Assembly (NCBI GenBank): GCA_033439265.1
Contig: JAVTVX010000012.1
Location: 29,396,761 to 29,460,760 of the forward strand
DNA: 64,000 nucleotides
Direction: 5' to 3'
Origin: Dillenia suffruticosa
Lineage: Eukaryota; Streptophyta; Magnoliopsida; Dilleniales; Dilleniaceae
Shown: piece after piece, positions 24,369 to 35,849 of the stretch
Numbering within the stretch: the stretch's first letter is position 1
How the letters are laid out: each line of letters begins with the position of its first letter
Program-made: the position numbers and the translations under genes
The notes under the pieces: generated by a model
The model's database searches: none
What the model was told of the DNA's origin: nothing
What the model saw: the letters and a program-made list of their open reading frames with translations, nothing else

Positions 24369-25705
24369 TGATAATATGCAAAATGTTAAATTTATTATTG
24401 ATATTATAGTTTGATTTTGAATTGGTTATTATTCTAATATATTGTTTTTATGATTTTTTATTTTTAGCGGATCGAAATTAAAAGGATGGATCAAAATAAA
24501 CTTAAGGAGGCATTGTAAAACTTAATGGTTCAATATATCAATTTCGGTCTATGAAGAAAAGAAGAAACTTGACAAATTGAGTAATTTTTAGTCCAGTTAA
24601 TTTTAGTAGAATTTTTATTTTTAGTGAGATTGTTTTTAAGAGTAAAAATTTTAATTTTCCTATTTTGGTGGAGATTTTCCTTTATCTTTTTGTTAGAAGG
24701 ATCTTTGAGACCTAGAAGGACTCTCCTCATTAGTCTTGAGCCTCATGGCACTATTCTTTTATTCTTAGAGGATGGGCGGCTGTTGTACTTTCATAATTAG
24801 GGTTTTAGTTTTTTTTTTCTTTTCTTTCAAGAACACTTTTTACTTTTGTTGATCTCAAAAACATGGTCACCACCTTGACTGGCTAATTTTTTTTCTTCTG
24901 ATTGAACAAGAATTTTCATTTGATTGTTTTCACCGTGAGATTATGTGTTTCATTTAATTTCTTACCCTTTTAATTAAAGTATTTGTTAATTTTTGATTTA
25001 GTTACATAAAAGATTGATATCGGTTAATTTGACAATTTAATTTAATATTAATTTTTCTATTACTATCCGGTATTTTAGTAATCCGTAATTATCATGAATC
25101 GCTGGTACAAATAGCAAGTAGGTTATTATGTTTATAAGTTTTTTTTTACCAATATTCATGTTTAATTTAAGAAATTGATAGAACAAAATTAAATAATTGT
25201 GACTATATCAATTATTTGTATTTTGATTTAACTGTTTTCATAGAATTTAATACTAACATTGCATTGATATGGAACGCTATTGTATCTAATCGATTAATAA
25301 TAAATTTTGATTGGATACTGAGTTTGATCAATTAATTTAGGAAAACTCAAGATTTATTATTGTTATCCTGATAAATTTAAGGTTAAATGTATGAATTGCA
25401 AGAATAATATATCTTTTAACCCATGATCAGTAAAACAATCGAATGTTTTAACCCTTGGATCAAAGCTCATATATTGAATTTCTTTTCTAATTTTCAGTAT
25501 TTTGTATTATTGATTTGTCTCTTAATTTTAGGTTATTAATTTTTGAATTAGAAATTTATTTAATAAATCTCACCATTTCATTTTTTTTAATATTTAAGAA
25601 GTTAAGTTTAATTCTCATGGGATTCGACCTGATACCGCTATTACTACAAGTTTGTTTGTATTTGGGGAATCGGTATTGATTTGAGGGTTTTGATAAACTC
25701 GTCCA
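24369..25705 (+). repeat. 3' LTR of Athila-type element
   Basis: It starts TGATAATATGCAAAATG and ends CTCGTCCA. It aligns with the 5' LTR at 17051, with many scattered substitutions. Confidence 0.9.
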
Positions 25706-26669
25706 CCAGGCTTTTTTTATATGATTGGAATTGGATATAGATACAAACATAAAATTTATATTTCTATGTCTGCACACATTTGAATCGCCTCAATCTGTGG
25801 TATGTAAGTCAAGATACGGCTTACCTACTAAGACCAATTCTTGCTAGAAATTTGTAAAATGTTGAGTTGTATACAATGAAATATTAAACTATATGTTATG
25901 CTTTAACTTGACTTTAATGTAAAAAATATGTGTGAATCTTTGTGATAACTTTTTTTTTCTTGTCATGACATGTGGTGCTAATTGTTGCCATACATATGCT
26001 ATAAATAGGTTTGGGAAACAGTCGAAGGAAACTGGTGTCTTATATAAACTTGACTCAACAGTTCGTAGTAAGGAATCTAAAAAATTATTATGTCTGGCAT
26101 CTCTAAAAATTAACAGAATAGAGGTATTTAGATCTTCTCTAATTAATGGTTTAAGACCGATTTGAACTAATCCGATATGGACATATTTGTATCCTTTGTT
26201 TATATGTTTTTCTAAAGATTTTTTGAAAAATAATTATATAGTTTCAAAAGATTTTAATAGTTGAATATCTTTCCTTTGGTTTTAATGATAGAAATTTATT
26301 TTTGGTGTTTTGTATATTTGATGTATACTTATTTTGGATATCTTCTATTCATCTATTCCTTTATATATATATATCTGTCTTAAGCACACAGATTACAGAT
26401 TCCAAACTTTTTAAAAGCAGTCAATCTCTTCTCATAAATTGTTTGTGCCTTTCGAACAAAAAAAGGTGAGGCATTTATGAATGAATTATAGTGAAAATTA
26501 GTAAAAGCAATTAAATAAGGATAATTATATATAAATCTCATTGCTGCAGCAGAAATATTTTGTCATTTGCAAATAAAAGAATGATAACAAAATAATGCAA
26601 AGTACTTTGGAAAAAAAAGGAGTCAAAGTTTGCTATTCATTTAGGGATAAAGAATGAAATAAATGATCA
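25706..26669. other. Intergenic, no gene recognised
   Basis: AT-rich sequence with a (TA)n run near 26362. One 77-codon open frame at 25932-26165 has no recognisable features. It probably holds the 3' UTR of the minus-strand phospholipase gene at its right edge: an AATAAA reads on the minus strand near 26690. Confidence 0.4.
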
Positions 26670-26755
26670 TTACAAGATGTGATTTATTGTTTGAAAATAA
26701 AGGAATAAAGGACAAAACAATGATAGACAAAAATGTCACAAAGGAATACAAAACC

Positions 26756-26862
26756 CTAATTCATTTGATTTTCTTGATCCGAGTCTTCATCAGGGGAAGT
26801 ATAACTAAGTGGGGAAGGAAGATCATCTTCAACTCTTGTGGGCTCAACCCATCTGCCATACT
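26756..26862 (-). pseudogene. Phospholipase A1-I gamma-like, C-terminal piece
   Basis: This is the last 33 codons and the stop (TAG, complement of 26756-26758) of the phospholipase pseudogene, cut off from the rest by the solo LTR at 26863-29867. It reads GRWVEPTRVEDDLPSPLS, matching the GRWVKPxRxxEDIPSPLS tail of plant PLA1-I gamma proteins, followed by an acidic end. Bases 26858-26862 (ATACT) are the target duplication. Leaving out one copy, codon 411 on the far side (TAT) runs straight into GGC here with no frame change. A minus-strand AATAAA lies about 65 bp downstream. Confidence 0.85.
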
Positions 26863-29800
26863 TTTCATGCCCTGACTCTCCCGTCGAGCACGTAACAACT
26901 GCCGGGTTATCTCGCCATATGGACATGACCTCCCCATATACCGAGATAGCGCAAGACATTCCAATTATACAATAAATTTTCAAAAACGTAAAATCCGTCA
27001 AAATAAGGAATCATAGAATCAATACACATGCAAAAAACCCATCCGGCTCATCCCTGTACATACAAGCATACATCGGCACACATTTGGGGAGGGGATCCTG
27101 TACATGAATGGATGCAGTGTGGCCATCCCAGCCAATCCAAAGTTTTCAAACATTTCATAGAGTTTACAAAATAAGCTATGAATATAGAAATCCAAGATAA
27201 ATATTTCAAATGTCCCATTTCAAAAATAAATATCTTTCAAACGTGATTTTATACAAAATAATGAAATCTCAAATCATAGTCATTGGATTTTACCAATACT
27301 TGTTCGAAAACTCAAACCAGTATAAGTAAAATCTACACGGTATGAGATGTACAAAATTTTCTTTCCATGGACTAACGATCTACAACTCCCAAAATAACTA
27401 CTAATTCATATCTACCCAAAATCAACAAAAATAATCCTCTAATCCACGATAGTGGATATCGTCTCCCTACACGTCCTCTAAAAAGGATTTAAGAGAGGGG
27501 GTGAGTATTTTAAATACCCAATGAGTGGAGTGCAATGGTATGCGACACATAAATGAGAAGTGAGGGTGGTGATGCCAAATGCATGTATCAAATATTATTT
27601 AATGCAATAACGAAATTAATTCTCATAAAATCATTCATATCGATCCACCATGACTCATATAATCAATTCAATCCGTCAATTCTCATTTTTCCACAAATTT
27701 GGGGTTTACCAAAAACAATCTCCTACCAATGGCCATTGGTAGGATCCGTCAAGAGGTTTTCCATAATTTTCATAAAATCCCCTCTATCTTGGCGTTGGCG
27801 CGAAACTCTGTGGGGTACTACCACGTTATCCGGCAGCCTGAGGAGACTCTCCATCCCGCCTACCACCAAACTAAATAAAACAGCCTTTCCATAATTTTCA
27901 TAAAATCCCCTCTATCTTGGCGTTGGCGCGAAACTCTGTGGGGTACTACCACGTTATCCGGCAGCTTGAGGAGACTCTCCATCCCGCCTACCACAAAACT
28001 AAATAAAACAGCCTTATCCATGCCGCCCCAACGGTCCGGTCCATGACAAGACTCAGACTATAGTCATTTTTCCCAGGACCATGTTACCAAACTCAATTTA
28101 TCAATCAATGCATGCTCAAATATAAGGTAGAACAATATTTCACAATTCACATAAGTATCACAAAGTAACATGGTACAAATAAGTCAATAATCAACTCAAG
28201 AGTCATGGATATTTCAAAATTTCATTTTAGGCATATCACAATCACAAAACAATTTCAATTTCATTTGTAAATTCATTTCAGAAATCAATTTATAAATCAA
28301 AATTGAAAACAGTTTACTCATTCATATGCACATAACCATCCACTCACTGTATACGGGAGGGTCTGCCGCTCCCTTAAATGCACCACAATGTAAGAAGTAT
28401 GCTCTCCTCATTTGATCACCAAGTGTGTCACTACAACGACAATACATAATATGTATAAATTTGTGTTGTAAATTGAAAACTACTATGTTAAGTTATATTT
28501 CAATTAGTTCTTCATCTAGGATCAATATTTAGGGTTCCGTAATTAGGCTCTAAATGTGTATATATGTTGTCCATTTTTTTTACCACGAAATCAACAAACT
28601 TCAATTGCTCATTTCCAAACCTTTTCTAATACCACAAAACCACTTTAGACTATTAAAACCATCATTCCCTCATTCCATCTCTTGTATACTCCAAAACAGT
28701 CCATTTTTTTTTTTAAATTGAATATGCTCAAGATAGTCCACATTTACATTACACATTTCCACAAAATTTCAGCATGCTAACCCCCATTCATCACCTCAAA
28801 CATCGACAAACACAACTCTATATTGTCAATTTAGGGTTCTCCCTAGAACTCCTATACATTACTCATCACATACACACACGTCTCCAAATTTCATGTCATA
28901 CTCATCTCCAATCATCCTTGGACAGAATGCAACTCTTTATTCCCTTCTACATTCACGGTCAGGCACATGCACATTCAAGCTCATACATGCCCATCAATCT
29001 CTACTCAAAATTTAGCACACACACACAATATTAATTCACTAAAAAAAATTTTGCGCACATCACAATATGAATTTACCAAAACTTCAGCACTCAAACTTCA
29101 CAAAATGAATGACAATTTCGTAATCCACTAACACATTTTCTTTCTATCATTTCTACCAACAATGATGCACATACTTTCATCCCTTTTTCACAAGAATTCT
29201 TTACGCAAGTTTTATATTTTGAACACTAAATTTCAGTCCACCAAAAACGTTGAAATTATTCACATTTTGTCCAACACAAAGTCCAACTTTCTGCACATAT
29301 TCTTCAACTCATTTCACTCCACAACATACACACAAATTCATCATTTAAACATCATTTGGACCTTTCTACCATTTCATTTCGTTTTTCTCCAAATTCACTG
29401 TTCACAAAATTCCTAGGGTTTCGATTCTCTAACAAAAATCTCCAATATCTCAATAATTAATCACAATATAGTATTAAAGAAATTAAACCCAAGTTTAGGG
29501 AGGAGAAATCACCTTGATTTTGGAGTCGGATTGAGTTTTGAAGTTTGGGTTATAAAAACCCTAAATTTCTCCCTTCGTGAAAATCTGAAACTTCCTCTGT
29601 TTAATCTTCCATTCCTTGAGTTTGTTTGAAGTTTTGAAAGTCCATAAAGTAAATTTAAGTGGATAGTGGTTGATTGGTGGAAGATTGAACAAGAGAGGGA
29701 GAAGGTGATGAAGGAGACGAACACAGTGAGAACACAGTGAGAAAGTCGGGATCAGGGGAGGAGAAAAGAAAAAGGAAAGAAGAAGAAAAGAAAGAAAAAG

Positions 29801-29867
29801 AAAAGAAGAGGAAAAAAAGAGTGAGTGGTGGTGGGTCCCACGCTTTTTATTTTTTCTTGGTATTACA
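26863..29867 (-). mobile_element. Solo LTR of a chromovirus-type Ty3/gypsy element
   Basis: In minus orientation it begins TGTAATACC (like TGTAACACC of the Tekay-like LTR at 42502) and ends GGGCATGAAA (compare GGGGCGTGACA). It is flanked by the 5-bp duplication ATACT (26858-26862 and 29868-29872). At about 3,005 bp it fits the 2.8-3.0 kb of related LTRs here. No internal domain is present, so it is a solo LTR left by LTR-LTR recombination. In LTR sense it has a pyrimidine-rich leader, a donor-like CAAG/GTGATT near 29512 and a TGGGTATTT..AATACTCA hairpin at 27502-27520 just before an acceptor-like TTTTTAG. It separates the last 33 codons from the phospholipase gene. Confidence 0.85.
27758..28013 (-). 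repeat. Perfect-length 128-bp tandem duplication in the solo LTR
   Basis: 27758-27885 and 27886-28013 are the same 128-bp unit (TTTCCATAATTTTCATAAAA ... AAATAAAACAGCC) with only two differences noticed. It covers the 'GTGGGGTACTACCACG' block of the LTR. The near identity implies a recent event or array conversion. Confidence 0.92.
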
Positions 29868-31100
29868 ATACTCATTGTAAACAAGCCCCTTGTTAGAAAA
29901 TTGGCGCCAATTCTCTAGAATTTTCACCTCATCGATCAACATATCAGTACTCTTATTTATCATCGCAAGATCTCTTTTGGCATCCTTTCGAAACACTGAT
30001 TTTAAACTACGATATCCATCTTCCAGGTGAAGATATGCCTCAAGACTATGAAATCCCACTAGATTGAACTCATGTTTAATAAAGGGAGACTTAGAGATAT
30101 TAACTTGCAATTCAACCCCAACATGAGCATAAGTCCAATACAAGTTTTGAGCAATCGATCTACCAACCTTGTTTTGAATCATGGCGTCCATAAGTCCAAA
30201 TCCTGGCACCTTTGGAACCATATCAAGCTTATTCACAACTCGTAACACTTTCACACCAATTTTACCAAGCTTATCTCGAAAAGCAATATTTCCTACCCTT
30301 GGTCCTGCAAAGGTAATAGCACTAACAGGAACATCATTGCCGAAAGTGGTTGCAGCTTCATGGGCCTTTAGGAGAGCCAATGCACCACCCAAGCTATGAC
30401 CCTTGATTGTGCGGATCACTTCTTCTCCCTTTTCCTTATAAGAGCTCACGAGGTTTTTAAGCTCTTTCATTACTAGTTGGGAGTCACTTTTTTTGCTGTA
30501 CTTGTTAGACTTGCTCTTGGCTGTGTAAACGTGCAAGAACCCTTGTTCAACCTTAACATTCCCTACCCCAAGAGGTGTTAGCTGAACCTTAACATTTTGA
30601 ATCCACTCAGCCGGGGCTATTGTCCCTCACCATGCAACCACAATGTCTCTTTTCCCAAGGCTTTCCGATTCATCATCAGTGCTGACAGCAACGTAGCCCA
30701 TCCAATTGGATTCCTTGCTCGATGCTGAGTCTGCAAGCGAGGTCTCTAGCCAACGAGGCATGACTATGTCAGACATGGCATAGATGTACTTAGTAACTTT
30801 GTAACCATGTCTTGTAAGATGAAGCTTGTCGAAAAGCTCAACTTTCCTATAATAGTTACTCCCACAATATTTGGAGCATGTATCAAAGTCAAAAGAGTCA
30901 TAAGCTGCTTGTGAAAATTCTCCATACTTGACGATTTCTCGTCTTAGTGATGGATCCAGTGGCTCAAGAAGATTCTCCCAATGGTTTGAACCATGCAGCT
31001 CTCGCCATCTTGATGAAATGTTTTCCTTCATGGACACGGTTGGAGTGTTGAATCCTTTGTAGGGCATATATACAATGGGAACCGCAAATACTTGTCTCAT
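29868..31100 (-). pseudogene. Phospholipase A1-I gamma-like (class 3 lipase), main part
   Basis: Plant PLA1-I enzymes are plastid lipases that free fatty acids from the sn-1 position of glycerolipids; relatives feed jasmonate synthesis. Codons 1-411 of an uninterrupted single-exon frame are here. Early residues SSRWRELHGSNHWENLLEPL match the family, then YGEFSQAAYDSFDFD and GYKVTKYIYAM. The nucleophile elbow GHSLGGALAL holds the catalytic Ser. Asp lies in VVNKLDMVPKVPG, and His in GFHSLEAYLHLEDGY. One stop (TGA, complement of 30627-30629) replaces the Arg of the conserved VVAWRGT, most simply CGA to TGA. The solo LTR removes the last 33 codons. The ATG at 31098-31100 was chosen because an in-frame stop lies upstream; no full transit peptide is visible, though FSSFPTFKPVGVHSSS precedes it in frame. 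Confidence 0.9.
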
Positions 31101-31292
31101 GCTGGATGAATGTACTCCTACGGGTTTGAATGTTGGGAAAGAAGAAAATGCAACTCAAGAGTTTGAGATGTGTGGGAATTTGGAAACACTATGAAGAAGT
31201 AGTTATGAAGGGAACTTTTGATTAGAAGAAGAGATAAGATGTTTAGAGGAATTTGTGACGTAAGTTTGGTAATGGAATGAAGAATAATGAGC

Positions 31293-31300
31293 TTTATATA
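31293..31300 (-). promoter_or_regulatory. TATA box of phospholipase gene
   Basis: TATATAAA on the minus strand, about 195 bp upstream of the ATG. A CT-rich run (GA repeat on plus, 31369-31400) lies further upstream, as in many plant promoters. Confidence 0.55.
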
Positions 31301-31400
31301 GAGCTTGCATCAGCATCCTGTAGAAACGAGTGATTCTACTGCTATATTCAAAAGTTGAAAAGTCCATTGAGAGAGAGAGAGAGAGGGGGGGAGGGAGGGA

Positions 31401-32935
31401 TAACTTTGAAAGATTCGATGCAACGGAATTTTTGACAATTCACGAGGGGATTTGACTTGACAGAAATCATTGGTTGACATATTGTAAGGAGGGACAACGT
31501 TATAAGAAAAGCACATGTTTGGACTAATGTGGTTTCGTTTATCCTCTTTGGTTTAGCGTGAGTTAAGCATGTGTCTTACAACGTTCGTTCAAAGTGCCAA
31601 CACTGTCCCAATGGTTGCGCCAATAGTGTCCCAATGGTTTTGAACACCCCCCCCGGGCGGCCCCCAAGAAAAGAACTGTTTCTATTTCAGTGCGCAAATC
31701 TAAGGACTGGTAGTTGAGATTGAGACTGGCTTTGGAGGACTGGTAGTTCAACTGGTTTTTATTGCAATATATGATCTAATTTTGACCGGGCCCAACTGAA
31801 GTATGTTTTCGGTCCACCGTTTTGTTTCATCCTTTTCTTACCTTCACTGGAATTTCGTTCCTAGTTGAAGTTGGTTCTTACTAATGCAATGCCCATTGTT
31901 TTTCTGCCATTGTACAATTATATGCGGTCTCTTTTTTTTTGTAGAATTTTCTTTTTTTTGTGTAAGACATAGATATGATCTCAAATTGATTCAAACTTGC
32001 GGCAGCCATTGGTTCGTATTTTTTTTTACCGAAAGGTCATTAAGGTTCGTCTTTCCATAGGCCTGAAGTTAACCAACTAGAATTTGCATTTGTTTTGAGA
32101 GAATGGACCATCTCCTGGTATAATTCAAATTTGACAAAGACAAAATAATGGTTCAATCGTCCCATTTGTACACGTTCTCCAACGCAACTAGCATGTCCAT
32201 TAAGGAAGGTTGGGCCTAAGCTCCCCGCAATTTAGTGGTGACTTTCTCCGGATTTTAACGTGGATTATATGTTTACGCGTGTGTATTGACGGCTGTTCAT
32301 TTTAATAGAATAAAATATTATATTTTTTAATTAAATATTCAATTTTAAATTTAAAAATAAAAGAATTATATTAAGAGTTCTGCTTTTTAAATAGGATTTC
32401 GTAGATGTTTGAATTAAATTTATTGAAATATGATTCTAAATATTAATGATGAAAACCATATATATATATATGCATTGATTTTCTCTTATTCGTCTTGTGG
32501 CTTTATCAGGGTTCAAGGCTCTTTCTCATAGTTACTTTATTTTGTGACATTTTTTTTAGTACTCTACTAATGGATTTATTGTCGTAACTCAAGCCGGTAA
32601 TTCATTGAGAAAGTCTTCATTTAAATTATCAGTGAAAGCGATATGGGTGAATTATTTTCCAGGGTGTTTGCAGCCGCCTTCTTTGGCTTTTTTGGTATAA
32701 GATATTGTTTTATTTTATTTATAATATTTTTAATAAAAATATATAAATTTTTTTAATGAAAATAAAAATTTTATTTAGAAATATAGTTTAAAAAATTTAC
32801 TAGCAATGAACATAAAAATTTGGCACAAGAATTTACATTGCACAGGGCGTCACAAAGGCATCGCAATTTTTCCACATGAAACGGCACAAGTTTTTGCGTG
32901 TCATCTGAGTTAGAGCTCAAGTTACCTGTTCCAGC
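31401..32935. other. Intergenic, no gene recognised
   Basis: Upstream region of the phospholipase pseudogene, with several homopolymer runs (C8 at 31646, T runs) and AT-rich stretches. No element boundary or coding signal could be supported. Confidence 0.4.
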
Positions 32936-33975
32936 TTGAGTGTTTGTGACCACGCAATTGCCTGGGAAAATGTGCAACATAGAGCTAAAGTTGAACGGGA
33001 GGCTTATGATTTGAGTTACATGTTCCGCGGAAATGATCCTCGAATGTGGTTAAAGAAATGTCACAAATTTTTTATTGATATGTTAAGGATCAGGTTACAA
33101 CTGGATGGACACTGTATAAATGTATGTAGGTAAAGTAGAAATTTGATTTCCAAGTGTGAATTAGCCGAAAAAGATATGGGCTGGAAAGGGTTCTCCAAGC
33201 TTCCTTGCCAGCATAGTTGAAGAGTTCAATACACGACACCAGCATGGTAGAGTACCCAAAAAAATTTGAGGAACATGCTCATACAAATCCTAAACCAACA
33301 GAAGTATACTTCTTCTCCAGTTTTATCAATACTGAGAACAAGCCAATACAGAAAATTTTTAAACTCACAACAATCGAATTTATTTTACTAAAATTAAATT
33401 AAGAAGCGTATGAAAAAAGAATTGTACCTATAAAGTGCCTCCGATTACCACTTAAATACCCCAAATTAGTTACAGTATTGGTCATGAATAATCAAAGTAA
33501 TACTTTTCACATAACATGATACTCCAAATCCGAGTTATTAATACTCAATCTTTGCCCAAGTAATTTCTTTTTTTAACACCCTCCTCTGTGTATTTTTCTT
33601 CATGTGAAATTCTGAGAGATCTTTCCTTTTCCCCACTGGGAAGAGCAAAAGGGAGAGGATGGTTAACTCCTTTTAACTATTCCCCCAATAATTTAAATTC
33701 AAAATATAATTATGGGCATAACTACCTTCAACAACTCTACCACAAGCTTTTGAAATTGCAACACAACAATCCATGGAATTGACTAATCACTGAGTAGGAA
33801 TTGGGACCCAAGAGATGTTAAAGTGGAGATCAGAAGCACAAGTGTCCACAATACCCCACCACAAAACTCAAAGAATCTCACCACAGGAGGTGTAGCATTG
33901 AAGAGATAACTATCTTTATTTCAAGTGTGGTGAAAAGCATGCTCCTAGTCACCAATGTAGATGCAGGAACCTTAC
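32936..33975 (+). pseudogene. Gypsy gag with zinc knuckle (decayed)
   Basis: FRGNDPRMWLKKCHKFF near 33026 is the gag core start; LQLDGH follows after an apparent deletion. DMGWKGFSKL near 33174, YPKKFEEHAHTNPKP near 33253 and EAYEKRIVPIK near 33403 match chromovirus gag. The knuckle YFKCGEKHAPSHQC lies near 33917-33958. Frameshifts and stops are frequent. Confidence 0.75.
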
Positions 33976-34124
33976 TAATAGACCCCAAAAGCTCAAACAG
34001 TTTCATCAACCAGGTGTTGGCGAAGGAACTTAAAATGCTGCCAAAAAAGGATGAGCCCTTGCATGCTGTGCTTGCAGATGGCAGCAAAGTGACCAGCTAT
34101 ACCAAAATCAAAGGAGTTAAGTAG
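33927..34124 (+). pseudogene. Gypsy protease (decayed)
   Basis: GTLLIDPKSSNSFINQVLA near 33969 corresponds to the retropepsin (L/I)IDSGSTxxFI motif. The Gly of D(S/T)G is changed (DPKSS), so it should be inactive. ADGSKVTSY follows. Confidence 0.65.
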
Positions 34125-34499
34125 GGCATTCAAGGATACTATTTCGTTTTTGATCAGAGAGTTAAACTCTAGAAGGATGAGATATTATGTTTGAGGTAAA
34201 TTGGATGTATAATTTCAATCCCATCACATTTGATTTCAAACTATTACAAAGCAAGTGTGATAAGTGAAATGGTGCTGGTGGGACCCCAAAATGAAGTTAA
34301 TTTGTGGTAAAAACACAAGAAAATTTAGGAGCAGCAACTCCAGCAATAGCACCTACTATAGCAGTTCATTTTTGCTCTACGGAAATATCTGAAATCAGAA
34401 TCTAATGCAGAAGACCATTTCTGCTCTACTGCAACTGTTCGAAAATGTTCTCTCCACACCAAATTCGTTACAACCTCAAAGGACTCATGACCACTTAAT

Positions 34500-35775
34500 C
34501 CTTCTTAAGCTAGATGCTCAACCCTTCAGACTGTGGCCCTACACATATCCACATTAAAAAAAAATTAAAAAAAAAATAACAACTAAGATAGAGAGGCAAG
34601 TTCAAGAAATGCTCAACCAATAACTTATCAAACACAACAATAGCCCCTTTACTTCACTAGTTTTACTAATGAAAAGGAAGGATAATGCCTAAAGCTTATG
34701 TATGGATTATAGATAACTCAACAACATTACAATCAAAGATAGGTATCCACCTCTAACATTGATGAATTGTTAAATGAATTGCATAGTTCGAAATAGTTCT
34801 CCAAGATTGATCTTAAAGCAGGCTACCACCGAATTAGAGTTGTCTAAAGATATGGCTAAAACAACATTCTAGAGTCATCATGGGCACCTTTAGTTTTTAG
34901 TAATGTCCTTTGGACTAACTAATATCCTAGCTACTTTTCAATTATTGATGAATCATATTTTTCAAGAACATCTCAAAAAATTTGTGTTAGTATTCTTTGA
35001 TGGCATCTTAGTGTACATCCCTGACTTACCTTCCCACATCCAGAGCCTCATAGCATTCCTTCTAATCCTAAGAAAGCACCAATTATTTACCAAACTCTCT
35101 AAGTCTACCTTTGCCCAATTCCAAGTACAATACTTAAACCACATAGTGTTAGACCTAAGGGTTAAGATGTATTCTCAGAAGATAGATTGCATTTTGTCAT
35201 TGCTAGTCCCTACTTCATTAAAGCAATGAGAAGTTTCTTGGGCTTTACAGGATACTATAGAAGGTTTACTACAAAATATGAGATTATAACCAAACCACTC
35301 AATCATCCCTCGATGAAGGACAATTTTCATTGGGGGTGAAGAATTTGATCAAGCCTTTCAACATCTTAAAATAGTTATGAGCACAACATTTGTAATACAA
35401 TTACTGGATTTTTTAAGCCCTCCATAGTTTCAACTGACGCATGTTCAAAGGAGTGGAGAGCTGTGTAAATGCAAGAACGATAATCAATTGCTTATCTAAG
35501 CAAGGCATTAGGACCTAGAAGTCAATGATTATCTATCTATGAAAAAGAGTTAATGGCAGTGGTAATGATTGTCTTTAAATGGAAACATTATCTAGACAGG
35601 TATCATTTTATTATCAGAATTGATCATTAAAACTTGAAATATCTCCTGGAGTAGGAGTCAACTAACACTTTGCTATATAAGTAGCCCACCAAGCTGTTGC
35701 AACTAAATTATGAAATACAATACAAGAACAGAGTGGAGACTAGGGTAACGGATGCTTTATCAACGAAGGATTCAC
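34500..35775 (+). pseudogene. Gypsy reverse transcriptase and RNase H (decayed)
   Basis: RT: LNNITIKDRYPP near 34716, then MSFGLTNILATFQLLMNHIF at 34903 and VLVFFDGILVYIPD, where the catalytic Asp-Asp pair reads Asp-Gly. RNase H: SIYEKELMAVV near 35531, WKHYL and LKYLLE. A cluster of stops and frameshifts separates the parts; 34903-35229 is the longest open piece. Confidence 0.8.
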
Positions 35776-35849
35776 TAGCAACTATGCAACAAAAAGGGGT
35801 CTTGATGGCTACATCTCTGACCTAGCCACAATGGTTAAAGGAGGTGATC

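Larger units (their letters stand above)
17051..25705 (+). mobile_element. Athila-type Ty3/gypsy element, pol deleted
   Basis: Two LTRs of 1,338 and 1,337 bp bound a body with a tRNA-Asp-type primer site, gag, protease, an env-position extra ORF and a long 3' UTR. The flanks CCGGG (17046-17050) and CCAGG (25706-25710) form a 5-bp target duplication differing by one G-to-A change. RT, RNase H and integrase are absent between about 20.5 and 20.7 kb, so the copy is non-autonomous as well as decayed. Confidence 0.88.

Noticed and set aside
25932..26165. 77-codon open frame
   Set aside because: No family, no neighbour support, no visible exon borders; probably chance.
29509..29884. Open frames rich in Ser/Phe/Leu on the minus strand
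   Set aside because: They lie in the pyrimidine-rich leader of the solo LTR. The apparent phospholipase C-terminus NTKKK is LTR sequence, not gene.
31563..31751. Minus-strand open frame upstream of the phospholipase gene
   Set aside because: Short, contains a C-run translation, and has no recognisable features.
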